From Botrytis cinerea B05.10 (taxonomy: Eukaryota > Ascomycota > Leotiomycetes > Helotiales > Sclerotiniaceae): a stretch of DNA of 64,000 nucleotides. This document shows positions 48,447 through 61,250 of the stretch, in pieces. Where the stretch lies: NCBI RefSeq assembly GCF_000143535.2, contig NC_037312.1, forward strand, positions 2,542,001-2,606,000, in the 5' to 3' direction. Within the stretch, counting starts at the first letter, position 1. The number at the start of each line of letters is the position of its first letter. The translations under genes and the position numbers were made by a program. Under the pieces are notes generated by a model. It searched no databases. It worked only from the letters and a program-made list of their open reading frames with translations, and was not told the DNA's origin.

Positions 48447-49380
48447 GGGTTGCAAAATCAATTTAGTAGTCATTGGAGTTTTTTGTGTGGGGGCGGAGTT
48501 ATTAAGGGATTGTGGAGTGGAAACTAGGGTTGGTTTATCGAAAAAGTCTGAACAGACATACATGGACAAAATACAGGAGCTAGCATTGCACTATTTCATT
48601 TAAGTTTTATTAGCATAACGGGAGTTTGAGTGGTAACGGGTTGAATGATAATTTGGGGAGGGTATCACAATCATAAATGACTTTCTTTTTTCCGTTCAAT
48701 GGCTGCAGGTGCAGTCGTGCCTCAATGGTTAGATAACTACAAAGTAAAAGGAAAAGCATCTTTCTGTCTTTTTGTTACCTTGGTGTCTAGAGTTGGATAT
48801 GTATAATCAATGATCAATATATCACTCTGGTTGGTCTTTTCATTCGTTCATTATTAAAATAGATCGTGGAATACTTACTCAGAGGTATGGTACTAGGTAG
48901 AATTAGATATTGAAATGCACTAGTCTTTGCGGATTCAGAAGAGCATTACTTGAATAAATGATAGTAGCTACTGAGGACGACCTCGAGTGATCAGATTCCT
49001 GTTAGCTCTCTGTGGGTTCATTTATATGCTATGTTGTTCGTCAACGTCTACTCAATTCCATATCGATCAAGAAGTGTACGTCGAACGAGCTACTTGATCA
49101 AGTTCACGAAGTCTAAAGTGGTATGGGTACACAATATCTCATTGATTATTATTCGCCGGGTAGAAAACATAGAATAATTCGGTTTGAATGCTGTCTTTTT
49201 CGAAGCTGTGAAAACTAGGCTTTTGGATGATAGAAGTTGCGGTCTATGTTGTATACGATATACGCTTGTAATACGTCTTTCGATTGTAGTATACTATAAG
49301 TCGTCATTACAAGTGATTCGTGTAGAGAATCATTATGAGAAGTGTAGTAGAATTACATTTTTTCGGAGAGTATAAATTCC
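48447..49380. other. GDH2 downstream flank, transition to AT-rich DNA
   Basis: No gene seen. Base composition falls from genic levels to very AT-rich over about one kilobase, with no sharp junction visible to me. Confidence 0.6.
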
Positions 49381-49721
49381 AGAGGCTTGTCAACTTCTAA
49401 TATATCTATATAATGATAGATTTGAAAAATTAATAAACACGATGTAGTTTACGATGAATGTTATTATTCGGTATAGAACTCGTATATTATTTTGTTATGA
49501 AAACTATTGAAGTATAATACATTTTTTCGAGCGTCTGTTCAGGGTTGAAATTAGAAACAATTCTATGCATAATTTCAATGGGCATTCTTATTTTTTATTT
49601 CTTAATTCATTAAAGGATTTACAGTTCTAAAAATACTTGATAGATTTGTGTAACAAAATGTAATATCAAGTCAAGAATTATGACTTTTTCATCGAACCTG
49701 AATATGAAACATCTTTGAATG

Positions 49722-49775
49722 TAAGAAATCTAAGAAATCTAAGAAATCTATAAATCTATAAATCTATAAATCTGA
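49722..49775 (+). repeat. Short tandem array (AAGAAATCT / ATAAATCT)
   Basis: Three units of about 10 bp with AAGAAATCT, followed by three with ATAAATCT. Confidence 0.75.
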
Positions 49776-49914
49776 TTTATTTCATACAAATTCAATCTTT
49801 ATACATATCCTTGATTTAAATTATTTTGCTAAATTAATTAATAATATGAATTCCCTGATAAACAATATTGATATAATCAATCTCAAATTGATAATATGTT
49901 GATATTTTCTATAA

Positions 49915-50033
49915 TTTATTATAATATATAATAATATATTTATTATAATATATAATAATATATTTATTATAATATATAATAATATATTTATTATAATATA
50001 TAATAATATATTTATTATAATATATAATAATAT
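49915..50033 (+). repeat. 24-bp AT tandem repeat, about five copies
   Basis: Near-perfect tandem units of TTTATTATAATATATAATAA plus ATATA. They consist only of A and T and are nearly identical, so the array is probably young relative to its degraded surroundings. Confidence 0.9.
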
Positions 50034-53000
50034 TAATTAATAATATTAAATGCATCCCAAGTCATTCTTTTAATTTTGAAATCTAATTTATAGAATCTCG
50101 AGAATGCAAATTATTGATAAACTTATATAATTTAAAAGTATCAAAAGAAAATTATTTTACTTTATGATTAATAAAGATATATTCAATAGAAATATTCTCA
50201 TTATTAATTATTTCGAAACAATTATAAATAAAAAAATAAATACAAAATTAAAAAAGTACTTGATGTAATATTAGTATTGATATAATTTATTGTAAGGAAT
50301 TCTTGAAGTGTAAAACAATATATGATCCATTCTAAAAGATATCATTATTCTTGATAATGTTATTCTATATTAAAACTTAAAATAAAATATTTGTATTGAT
50401 TAGATTTTGTTATTTCATTTCTATAATTATATTGAAACCCAATAAGATAACATTTTTTAAGAAAAATATTCCAATCAATTAACTTTTAGAATCTATTTTA
50501 TTCAAAATCAATAAAATCATTAACCCCATAAGAATCTAATAATCATATGTTAGATAAGATCTTATTATAAAACTCTAACTGATAATAAGTTCCTCAATTA
50601 TGATTAAAAATTATTCAATTATAGAACTTTAATTAAATATAATCCTTAAATTCTTTCGAATTGTTCAAACCCCTTCTCTTTATAACAACAAATAATATTA
50701 AAATCGAAGTTTATTCTATATCAACTTATAATCTTATATGATCTCTTATCATTCTTGCTTTTATTTATTATGTATTTGTGATGTTCACAATTTGCTTTTT
50801 ATATGATATCTTAAAAAATCTTATTAATAATAGAATTTCTCTTATTGTATTTAAAATTTACACAATCATTGTGTATTTTGATATATATATTATATCATTA
50901 GAAAAAGAATATCAATCTGTATTATTTGACTTTCTAATAATTCAGATTAACAATTTAAAAGATGTAATAAGCGTTTGTATAAAGATCTCAATTATTATTA
51001 TATTAGAAAAGATTTATAGATTAATCAGCCTAACAATTCTAATATTAATAAGATTTGAGATTATCATTAATAATCTTTCAAAATCTAATAATGTTATTAT
51101 TAAAATATAACAAAACCTTGATTTAATATTATTATATTCCATCTTTTTTAATTCAAACTAATATGAAAAATTTTCTTTCATAAAGATTTATACAAATAAA
51201 ATAATAGAAGAAATTGAATCTAAAATATAATCTGTTTAATAAACTGGCTTTTCTAATATTCTAACATAATTTACATTACTAGTTAATAATTATTATATAC
51301 ATTTATTGTTATAATAAACTATGTAAAAACTAAATTCGAATATATCATATTATGTGTTAGAATAATCTTCTATTATATATCAATGAGTAAATATAAGATA
51401 TATTATATAATCAATATTTTTATTTATTAGAAACTATTTACATATATTTAGAAGTACACTATTATTGATATTAATTTATAAATAGATCTCTATTACCATT
51501 TAAAAAAATCTAACATTCTTATAAATATAAATCAAAATATAAAAACGAAGCGCCTTTGAAAGCTATTTTTAATATTAAAAAAGCTTTTTTATAAATAATA
51601 TATCATAAATAGAAATGCATTTTTTTACGATTACTTATTGAATTTTGAAATTATATTATTGAATCTTTTTATTATAAATCTATTTTAAATTCAATGTTTG
51701 GAAACATTCTCTTTGTTAACATTATTGTGAGAAAAAAAGATATATAATAATTTGATTATACAACAAAAATAATTATTATTATAAAATAAGATTAATATAT
51801 ATTATTGATCTTAATATATATTATTAATCTTAAAAAATACTAGCCGAAATTCTCTTTCAAAAACAGCTTCTCCTAAACTTTAAAATATTTGAAATTAAAG
51901 CAAAACTTAATCAGTGCAAATATAAAATATTTTAAAATAATAAAACAATATTATCTGAATTAGTTTAAATCGATATCATCTTTTATATTCTCAGTACAGA
52001 AACATGTAAGATTTATATAAATCTCAGATGTTTATACAGGACTCTCTTATTTAATTGATGTCAACAATAATTTTATAATAATACAACAAGCTTTTTTCTA
52101 CAAGTCTTCTATCTTTAGTAAAAAAGTCTATAAGCTTTTAATGTTAACGCATATCAATTTCTTTTAAAACTTACAATTCATAAAAAGAACATTCTTCTTA
52201 AGAAAAACTCATTTCTATTTAAAATATTTTCACAATAAACATGTTGATTAAAAATCTACGATAAATACGTTTTCACACATAAATAGATCTTGTTCAAAAT
52301 CAAAGTCATTAAGAAATTCGATCTGTTATACTTCGATTTAATATTTAAAATATATAGATCTTGTATGATTTTATACTTCTATAAGAGATTTGAATATCAA
52401 AGATTTGTATGAAAGATTCCATTATTGTTTAAGAATCTCTAGGTAATTATTTAATCTACCTAGGTAAACTTTTTCTTAGTTTTGTATATTGAAAGAAATT
52501 AATAATTTTCTGGGTGCTTTTCATAGGTACCTAATTATCTTTGACATTTCGTGTACCTATCTATATTACATTTATGTTATATAGGTACCTAGGTAGCTAT
52601 CAAAATTTTGAAGATTCTGAATTTTGACAAGAATAATTGTGTATTTGTTTTAGTAATATAACCTTTATGATGATAGGTATCTTAGAATCTTTTAAATCTA
52701 GATATATCTTTAAATCTATATGTAAGTTTAAATAGTGTGATAATGTTTCTCTTCTGTTTTTGTTTTTAATTTTGACGATGTTATTAAGCCTCAAATGTTG
52801 TAAAATGAATCAAAAACATATTAATTATTCAGCTTTAGACTTTTTTACAAGTCAAAAAAACAGGTAGTCAATTAGTCAATTAATTACTAAACAGCCAGTT
52901 TACAAATAAATAAAGAATTAAAAAGACATGCCCAAGTGATTTGAAAAATTTTAATTTGATTAAGAATGATGTATATATTTATGTTGTTTTATATATTTCT

Positions 53001-54593
53001 AACTTGTGTGATTTAAAACACTCATTTAAAATTAGAAACTGATTAATTCAGAAAAAATTGTGTATCAAGTATCAAAATATCCACCTAAAAAATATAGTAA
53101 TATTAATGAATTCATAATCAATTTGATCTTTATAGTTAAACCAAACTGATTATATAATACATCTATTTTCTTCAATTAAATGAGATAGAAAAAAGATTCA
53201 GAAATCTATAACTTTTCGAGTATCCTTCGAATTGCTTATACTATAATTCCATTACATGAATTATTTATGGTCTATATTACCTACGTTTTTGAAAATAATT
53301 ATTAAAAAATAGTTTGTATTCATTTTATAAGTTAATAATACAGTAATCTACACAAGGTTTTTATGAAACTGATTTCTTAAATAAACTCAATAACTCTCAT
53401 AAATAATTTTAAATTATTATTTGAATAGTTATTTTTTTAACATTTAATATCGCTATAAATGATCAGTTAAACTATATAATAAGAAAAGAGAGATCTATAA
53501 TATTAGAGAATTCCTGAATAGAATTATTCTTAATTATATTATGGAATTAAGATAGTAGTATTTTGAGTTCAATTAAATGTTAACTTTTATACACTAAATA
53601 TTTCCTTCATTTCACAATCTTTTTCTTTATACATACTGTACCCCCGAAAATGAAGGCTAATACTTTAATTAAAGATTTTTATTCCACTTTTGTTTTATAA
53701 TGTAATATTTTTATGATTATTATACTAAGCACTTATCTAATTTCGTTTACTAATGAAATAATAATAACATTTATTCAATAAATTAAGGTTTTGGAGATTA
53801 TTGTAAATTTTGTTATTCAGTTTATTAATATATATTATATTATTTGAAATATTGATTCAGAATTTTATTGTATATTCTGCTGATCCTTTTAATATAGCTT
53901 TTTTAATAAGAATCTTAATAATAAAAGTAAGACAAATATGAAAAATATTATTTGCTTTTGTAATAATGAGCCTTTTCTCAGCTCTTCGTGGTTAAAAGTA
54001 ATAACAGACTCACTAATACTCTTTATAATAATTTTTAATGTTATTTAGGATCTATACCTACACATATGCTTTACAATTTTTAGAATCAAAATATGAATTT
54101 CGAGCTTATTTAGAGATTGTATGCGATTTGAAATAATAATTTATACATAGGTAGGTTTAAATAGAATATATTCAATGTTTATCTAATAAATCTAATAAAT
54201 GTAATTCTAATCCGCTCTCTAATTCTTTTTCTGATTCTCTTTTTAATTTCTTTTCCAATTCTTTTCTGTTAAATTCACAATGCCTTATCTCTCCTATTGT
54301 ATTCCCAAATCTCCGAGTCAATTAGAAGTATTTATTTAATCCTTTGATTACTTCAAAGTTTCAAATCAGAGTTTCGATCTAATTTTTAAATTAATTATTC
54401 TTACAATAAATTATCAATTATTAATACAAAGAACTATATTATCAAAAAGTTTTCAATCTATGGAATCTATAGAATCTTTTCAATTTTATTTTATGAATCG
54501 TTTACTTTCAATTCATTGTTTTTTGAGTTCTAACATTCTGATATTTCTGTATAGAATATCCATACCTTTTTTTTTTTGATCAATTAGTTTTTA

Positions 54594-55098
54594 GTTATTA
54601 CTCTCATGCCCCCCAAATATCATTTAATCACTTTCATACCCTAAAATTAAAAGCTAATTTACTTTCATGCCCTTAAATTCTATAATAGAATTTAATCTTA
54701 AAAAGCTAGATTATACGGCAAATTACTCTCATGCCCTTCAGATTCTATAGTCAAATGAATAGATTCTAGCCTTTTGAGGCTAGATTCTATATTTGAAGAA
54801 GATACAAAAATTACAAATTACTTTATTATAGAATCTACTCTAGGGTTAGAGTTACAGGAGAATAGATTCTATAGCTAAAAGCATAGATTCTATAGTAAAT
54901 GAAAGTAGGGTAGATTCTGTAATATGATTTTGATAAGAATAGAATCTAACCTAAAATGGCTAGATTCTATGATTTTAGGCTAGATTCTACAATAGATTCT
55001 ATAACAGAATCTAAAAAGTATAAGAGTAAATTATTTCTGAATTTTAGGGTATGAGAATGATTAAATGACATTTGAAGGGTATGAGAGTAATTTGCCGT
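54594..55098. mobile_element. Fold-back/MITE-like element, copy A
   Basis: The left end (TTACTCTCATGCCC, then CATTTAATCACTTTCATACC) and the right end (GGGTATGAGAGTAATTTGCC in top-strand form) are inverted copies over about 90 bp. A second terminal motif, ACGGCAAATTACTCTCATGC, starts at 54714 and suggests nesting or an internal duplication. The interior carries about ten copies of AGATTCTATA or close variants, some in the opposite orientation. There is no coding capacity. Confidence 0.75.
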
Positions 55099-55139
55099 AG
55101 ATTATATTATCATCCAAATCATATTATATTGTGAAATGA

Positions 55140-55474
55140 ATAGATCCTATATTCATTTATAATATTCAATATAAAAAGAAAATATTATTTACTATTTACT
55201 ATAGAATCTACCTGTTTTATTACATAATTTAACCATTTTATCAAAGAATCTATCTATCTCATTATTTCTTATATATATAAATAGATTTTATAATAAGTAA
55301 TAGGAAGATAGATTATATACACACAGAAATAGATTCTATAATATTCTAATATAATTTTGTTCTTTTCTTAATATAAATAATCTATTGTAAAGTTTATTGT
55401 AGAATCTATTATAGAATCTAAAATGAATGAGAATGAAATAGGTGCGATTTTAAGGGTATAAGGGTAATTTATTG
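55140..55474. mobile_element. Degraded copy of the same element (copy D)
   Basis: The interior has TAGAATCTA-type motifs, and the right end resembles copies A and B (GAATGAGAATGAAATAGG, then AAGGGTATAAGGGTAATTTA). The left terminal repeat is not clear. Confidence 0.4.
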
Positions 55475-56775
55475 TTTATTTTATTGAAAAGCTTTTTTAA
55501 AAAAAATTATGTCGATATTTACAGCTATTAAATTAACATCTCTTTTAAAACTATTACATGTTTTTAGTTTGCTTGTAGAACTTCTACAATCTAACATTAT
55601 TAATATTCTGGATTCATAATGAATCTAACAACATTTTATTCATTTTATTATCCATTTTTCTATTACTGATTTAGGACTGAATTATAGTATTATTTTAAAA
55701 GGGAATTCGAGGATTATCAGCGTATATAATTTATGCCTATCTTGTAATCCTAATAACCCTATTATGACCTATCTTTTCTAACATTCATTTGAGTTTGACT
55801 TATTTGGGAGTAAACATACTCTATTCTCTTGATTTTTCTTTACACGACCTAGATTCCTAGATATTATTCTAATTATATTTTATTGCTTTTTTTGATTATT
55901 ACCTAGGTATACTCATTCCTTTTATTCTGCATATTATCATTATTAGGAATCCGTTTAGATATAAATCTAAAGGCTTTATAAAGAATTCAATAAATAATAT
56001 AAAGATCAATATGATTTTATAAGCTATTATAATAACATAAAGATATATATCGTGTTTCTTTTAGAGATTAAAAGTAATAATTTCATTCACTATCTTTATA
56101 AACTGGAGAATATAAAATAAGGGATATATAAACGATAGCAAAAAGTATTACTACTTTTCATTTTTGTTTTGATAATTGAAGATTCATTTCCTTCCTCATA
56201 TTGATATTATAATTTCACATAAAGCTAAAATTTATATGATTAGTTTTCCTTTTATTTGTTTGATATGTGTTTATTGAATAAGATTGAAATTGATATAGAG
56301 ATTTAATATTCTGATATTTAGTATCGGTTAGATCATAATAAAGTTGAATTAAAATAATGTTTTTATGTCATAGTATTTTGAGTATTGTGTAGCAAAAAAA
56401 TCTTGGAACCTAACATTTCGTGGAAGTAAATCAATTGTACGTTTTACTTTTGAATTTATCAAACGTATCTGTTATATATATTACGAAGCATTTTTTTTTT
56501 TTTTTTTGAAAAAATCATTTTTTAAAAGTATGCTCATATTATCAATAAATTCTGTTACATTGATATTTCTTAAGACTTATATATATATACCTAGGTATAT
56601 ACCTAGGTATATATCAATCAGTTTGTTATTATAGAATAAAAGTAAGATTGAATTTAAGGAAAGATCCTCAAGAAATACTGTCGAAGATTTTAAATGACAA
56701 GTTAATGAGCTTTTTCTGCGTGTTTTATAGCTAAAAAAAATAATAACTATACTAATACTTCTTCTAATAACTCTC

Positions 56776-56852
56776 TCTTTGAAATTCCTTTTTGAAATTC
56801 CTTTTTGAAATTCCTTTTTGAAATTCCTTTTTGAAATTCCTTTTGAAATCTC
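56776..56852 (+). repeat. 13-bp tandem repeat TTTTTGAAATTCC
   Basis: Five regular copies of GAAATTCC spaced exactly 13 bp (56781, 56794, 56807, 56820, 56833), plus a decayed sixth. Confidence 0.9.
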
Positions 56853-58379
56853 TTTCTACATTCTTTTTTAAAATCCTTTTTTGAACCCCTTTTCTAAATC
56901 TTCTTCCCAATCTTCAAATCTTTAAATCAATTAGAAACATTAATTCAATTATCTAGCAACTTCAATTCTACTCATGAATATATTGTTTCTTTAATAAACT
57001 ACAAGTTATTAATAAAAAATTCTATTATTAGAAATCTTTCGATTAAAAAAAAAAAATCTTTCTCGTTTCCATTCTCTAAATCCTTTAATATTGATTCATT
57101 AATTGATTTTTTGATTCAATTGAAATATGTATTTGAATGTTCTCACTCATATAGATCTTGTGTACTTTCTAGACCAATCAGCTTTTGGTTATAAACCATG
57201 TTTTAAATCCTGTATTTTAGAATATAGGTAGTTAGATAATTGTTTAGTTGATTATCATTTATTCTATTATGTAAGAAGCTAGGTATTCACAAATAGTATA
57301 ATCTTGATTGATGATCTTTATTCTATAAAATATGAATGAACTTGAAATATGAAATGTCATTGAATGTTTGAAATATAGTGAAATCAAGAATATCAATAAC
57401 CTGAAATTTTTTTCTATTCTGTTTTCGATATGATACATATTTATTTATAAGTGATTTCAATACTATTATAACGCTATATTACAGTTTTGAATTCATTTGG
57501 AATTTAAATAAGAAAACTATAATCTTTTACAATTTATAAAAATTGAATGGAGATTGACTTTCTATAGTTTTCTAAAATCTTAAGGAAAGCAATTTATTAA
57601 TATAATCTACCTAAGGGGTTATTTATTTTATTCAATTTAAAAAGAAAAGATTGTTTTAATGTTTTTAGAGGCTTTTGAATAGTATTCTTAGGTTATGTGT
57701 ATTCTATACAAATAATAAATATAAATTCTTAGAAAGTTTAGTTTCAGAATAAACATTATAATTAGACTCGTAGTTTCTGATAATTCTAATATTTTATGTA
57801 ATTTAAGTTTTATATTTAGATATATAAGACATATTTTTTTTTGTGAGATTCCTTTTTTATTATAAAAAAGGATTTTTTAAAATTTTATTTTAACTAAACC
57901 TATGTATAAAAGATCTATTTTCGACAAAAATACGAAAAAATGATTTTTTTATATATTAAATAGGTTCATCTTTTTATTTTTTGTTTATCTCCTCAAAAGA
58001 CACATCTTCTTTTTTTTTTGGCTATTTTATTAAATCTATTTCAAAAGTTATTTATTTCTATTTTTTTCAAAGAATAAAATCAATTGAGTGTTTCATATAT
58101 ACTTGGTGATGGGTTTCTAATGTATTTCTTTATAAAGAGATCTATTTTTTCGGATAAATATTACACATTTTTTATTCAACACAGTTTGAAGCAAATTGAT
58201 AAATTATAATTAGAAGAATAAATAATCTAATATTTTTATACCTAGATATTATACTTGTGAAATTAGACTATATATTCCTTATTCTGTTTTCAATTTAAAT
58301 GTCCATTGGAATAAAGTAGAAATCTTTTATTGAGATCCCAAATATTCACTAATGAATATTTAGTATTTTATTAATATGT

Positions 58380-58760
58380 GCGGCAAACTACTTCCACATC
58401 TGTCAAATACCATTTCATTACTCCCATGCTCTAAGATTGGAAGTCAATTTGCCTTTATATTCTTTAAATTCTAATACTGAATTCATGGTAGAATTTATAC
58501 TCAAATATTTATATTTTAATCTTTTAAAGTTAAATTATGTTTTCTCAATATGAAATCTAATTATTTTATCATAAAACCTTCTTTCACTATTTATCTTAGA
58601 GCCAAAATCTATTTTTCCCATTACTTATTATAGAATCTATTTTCTTATTATCTATTATAAAATTTATCTTCTCATTGTTCATTATAAAAACTTTATTTTT
58701 AACATTTACTGTAGAATTTATTTATAATAACAAATTCTAAATAGTCATTAATGATATTTC
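58380..58760. mobile_element. Degraded copy of the same element (copy C)
   Basis: It starts with CGGCAAACTACTTCCACATC, then CATTTCATTACTCCCATGCT. The order matches the left end of copy B with substitutions. It is followed by interior TTATAGAATCTA motifs. The right terminal repeat is uncertain. Confidence 0.5.
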
Positions 58761-60449
58761 ATCTGAAGAACTAATCATTTACTTATATTTGAAGGATGAA
58801 TTTTAAACCAATAAATACAAATTAACTAGTAGAGATAGAGTTATTCTATCGAAATGATTTTATATTGTTGATTGAATAATAGGGCTAATTACTTTCTTCT
58901 ATAATTACAAATCAATTTGAAATAAAGAAAGCTTTTTTTTTGGATATATTTGAACTTCTTTATCAACTTATTTGTGGTAATTACCTATGGAGGTACATTC
59001 ATCTCATAACCTACCTAGGTATATTTCCTTTTTCCTTGATTCTCAGTTTCGTTACGCCGGTAGGTATCGATTTATATAACAAGTTTTAATATGATTGTTA
59101 TATGGGTACCTATTATTCACTAGGTGTATATCAAGAATCTATGATTTCCATATTCTTGATAATTATACTAGGTACCTATTTATTGAAAAGGTTTATTATA
59201 TTGTATAGACTTGTTTTGAACCAAGTTTCATTGTAGAAAAATCTATTTGTTAGTATTCAATTTAATATTTTTAAAAAGATAGGTACCTAGGTATATTCAC
59301 AATTAGAAATATCATCTCCATTTTTCTTTTGGCAATCTTCCAATACAGTTAAAAGAAATAATTCATTGTCGAATTGTTTATTATTAAAAAAGTTTCAAAT
59401 TTTTCTTTATTAATTTTTTGGTTAATTCTATTTATTTCATTTGTATATTTTACAGCATCGCTTACTTTCTGAATTCTTCTATTTTTTTAATTGCAAAGAT
59501 TATATTGATTGATAAAAGGTTTTTAGTAAACTTATTTCAATTTTCTTATCTCTCTCATGATAATGAGTTTTATATTAGAAATTCTGTCAATTCTTATTGT
59601 TTATACTCTTTCAACTCGTTGATCAATATATTCTGATATACCTTAATAAGAATATTTCAAATATCTCAATGTTTCTTTATATCTATAGTGCTTAGGAAGA
59701 TTTGAACGTTATGTAGAGTACATCCTATTATAGGTTTTCTAGTAAACTTATTAACATTAATGTATTGTACAGATATTATGTTTATTATAATATATGATTA
59801 CCTAGGTATGTATTATTATTGTATTTTCTTTAATTAACTTTTAGATTCGTGTTGTTGTATCTTCCTTCAATATGTCGATTGTATTACAGAAGTAGTAATG
59901 AATGGTCCTAGTTTGATAAAGTGTTTCTATCTCTATAGATGTGTTAAATATTTTCAAATCAAAAATTCGATTTACAAAATTCTTCAAGTAACGTCATGAT
60001 TTGAACTCGATTTTTTAAATGAAGACAAGTCGATCGATTATTCAAAAACCTAATATAGAGGAAATAATATTTACTAGGTTGCGACTAGATAACATTAAAT
60101 CAATTTGAATCAATTTTGCTAACCATATAAATGTTGACTCATGCATGTAGAATAATGGAAAGTAAATATAACTCATTAAAATTAGAATTTATATATATAT
60201 CATGAAACTAAGGAAATATATGTATATGATTGCTTACATTCATGTTGATTTAATAAGTCCAAGAGCTATTTATCATATTATATTCATCAATAGAGAACAA
60301 ACTATTATTAAGAATTAACTCTCTTATAGCAATTCTAACAAATATTCCGAACGTGACAGATACTAAATTTATTCAAAGTATTAACATTCGAATAATGAAT
60401 AAAAAGTTAAAAGAAATATCACAAAAATTAAAAGAGGTTTTAATTATAT

Positions 60450-60482
60450 CTTGTAGTAATAGTAATAGTAATAGTAGTAGTA
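60450..60482 (+). repeat. (AGTAAT)n / (AGT)n microsatellite
   Basis: Short AGT/AAT trinucleotide run inside a 65-codon frame. That frame (60353-60550) reads as ordinary protein for about 60 residues but has no recognisable domain. Confidence 0.7.
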
Positions 60483-60638
60483 ATTTTCGTTTAGTAGATA
60501 CAAGATTAAGATCTATACCTAGATATGCTAAAGTCGTCCAAGAAATATAAAGATATAATAAATCAGAAGTGTTTAAAACTAAAATAATCGAACAATTGTA
60601 GAAATTATTCAAATATTATTCTTCTGTTTTATTTAATG

Positions 60639-61250
60639 ACAAATTACTCTCATACCCTTCGAATGTTATTTAATTACTCTTATACTCTAAAATTCAGAAA
60701 TAATTTACTCTTATACCCCTTAAATTCTATTATAGAATTTATTATAGAATCTAGTCATTTTAGATTAAATTCTATCCTTATCAAAATCATATTATAGAAT
60801 CTATAGTACTTATTTCCAGATTCACATTTCTGTATTTCTAATACTCAATTTACTAAGAAGATACTTTCTATTATTTATTATAGAATCTACCCTTCTAAGG
60901 GAAGGGGGCCTAATTGGAATTATATAAGCGCGCTTTTCTTTCTTTCTTTTTTTTGAAGGAGTAGTAGGTGATAGAAGGGTAGATTAGGTATGATTAAAAG
61001 TATAGATTCTATAGTAGGCGATAGGAGAATAGATTTTATGTTACCTAGGTAGACAATAATAAGGTAGATTCTATAATAAAGTAATTTATAATTTTTATGT
61101 TTTTTTCAATATAGAATTTAATTTCAAAAGCTTAGAATCTATTATAGATTTTGTTATAAAATCTAAGAGGTATGAGAGTTTTTTTTTTTCAAATTTTAGG
61201 GTATAAGAGTAATTAAATGATATTCGAGGGGTATGAGAGTAATTTGCCGT
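60639..61250. mobile_element. Fold-back/MITE-like element, copy B (best preserved)
   Basis: The left end ACAAATTACTCTCATACCCT and the right end, read on the minus strand as ACGGCAAATTACTCTCATAC, match for about 60 bp with few differences. They continue into ATTTAATTACTCTTATACYC and CTAAAATT on both sides. The interior holds AGATTCTATA motifs and a GC-richer island (GGGAAGGGGGCC at 60900-60911, then AAGCGCGC at 60927-60934). It has no ORF. This pair best defines the element boundaries. Confidence 0.8.

Noticed and set aside
50778..51110. 110-codon frame in the AT-rich block with hydrophobic Ile-rich stretches
   Set aside because: Composition is what AT-rich DNA gives by chance; there is no motif and no start context.
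56776..56852. CRISPR-like array
   Set aside because: The 13-bp units abut with no unique spacers, so this is a simple tandem repeat, and the organism is a eukaryote.
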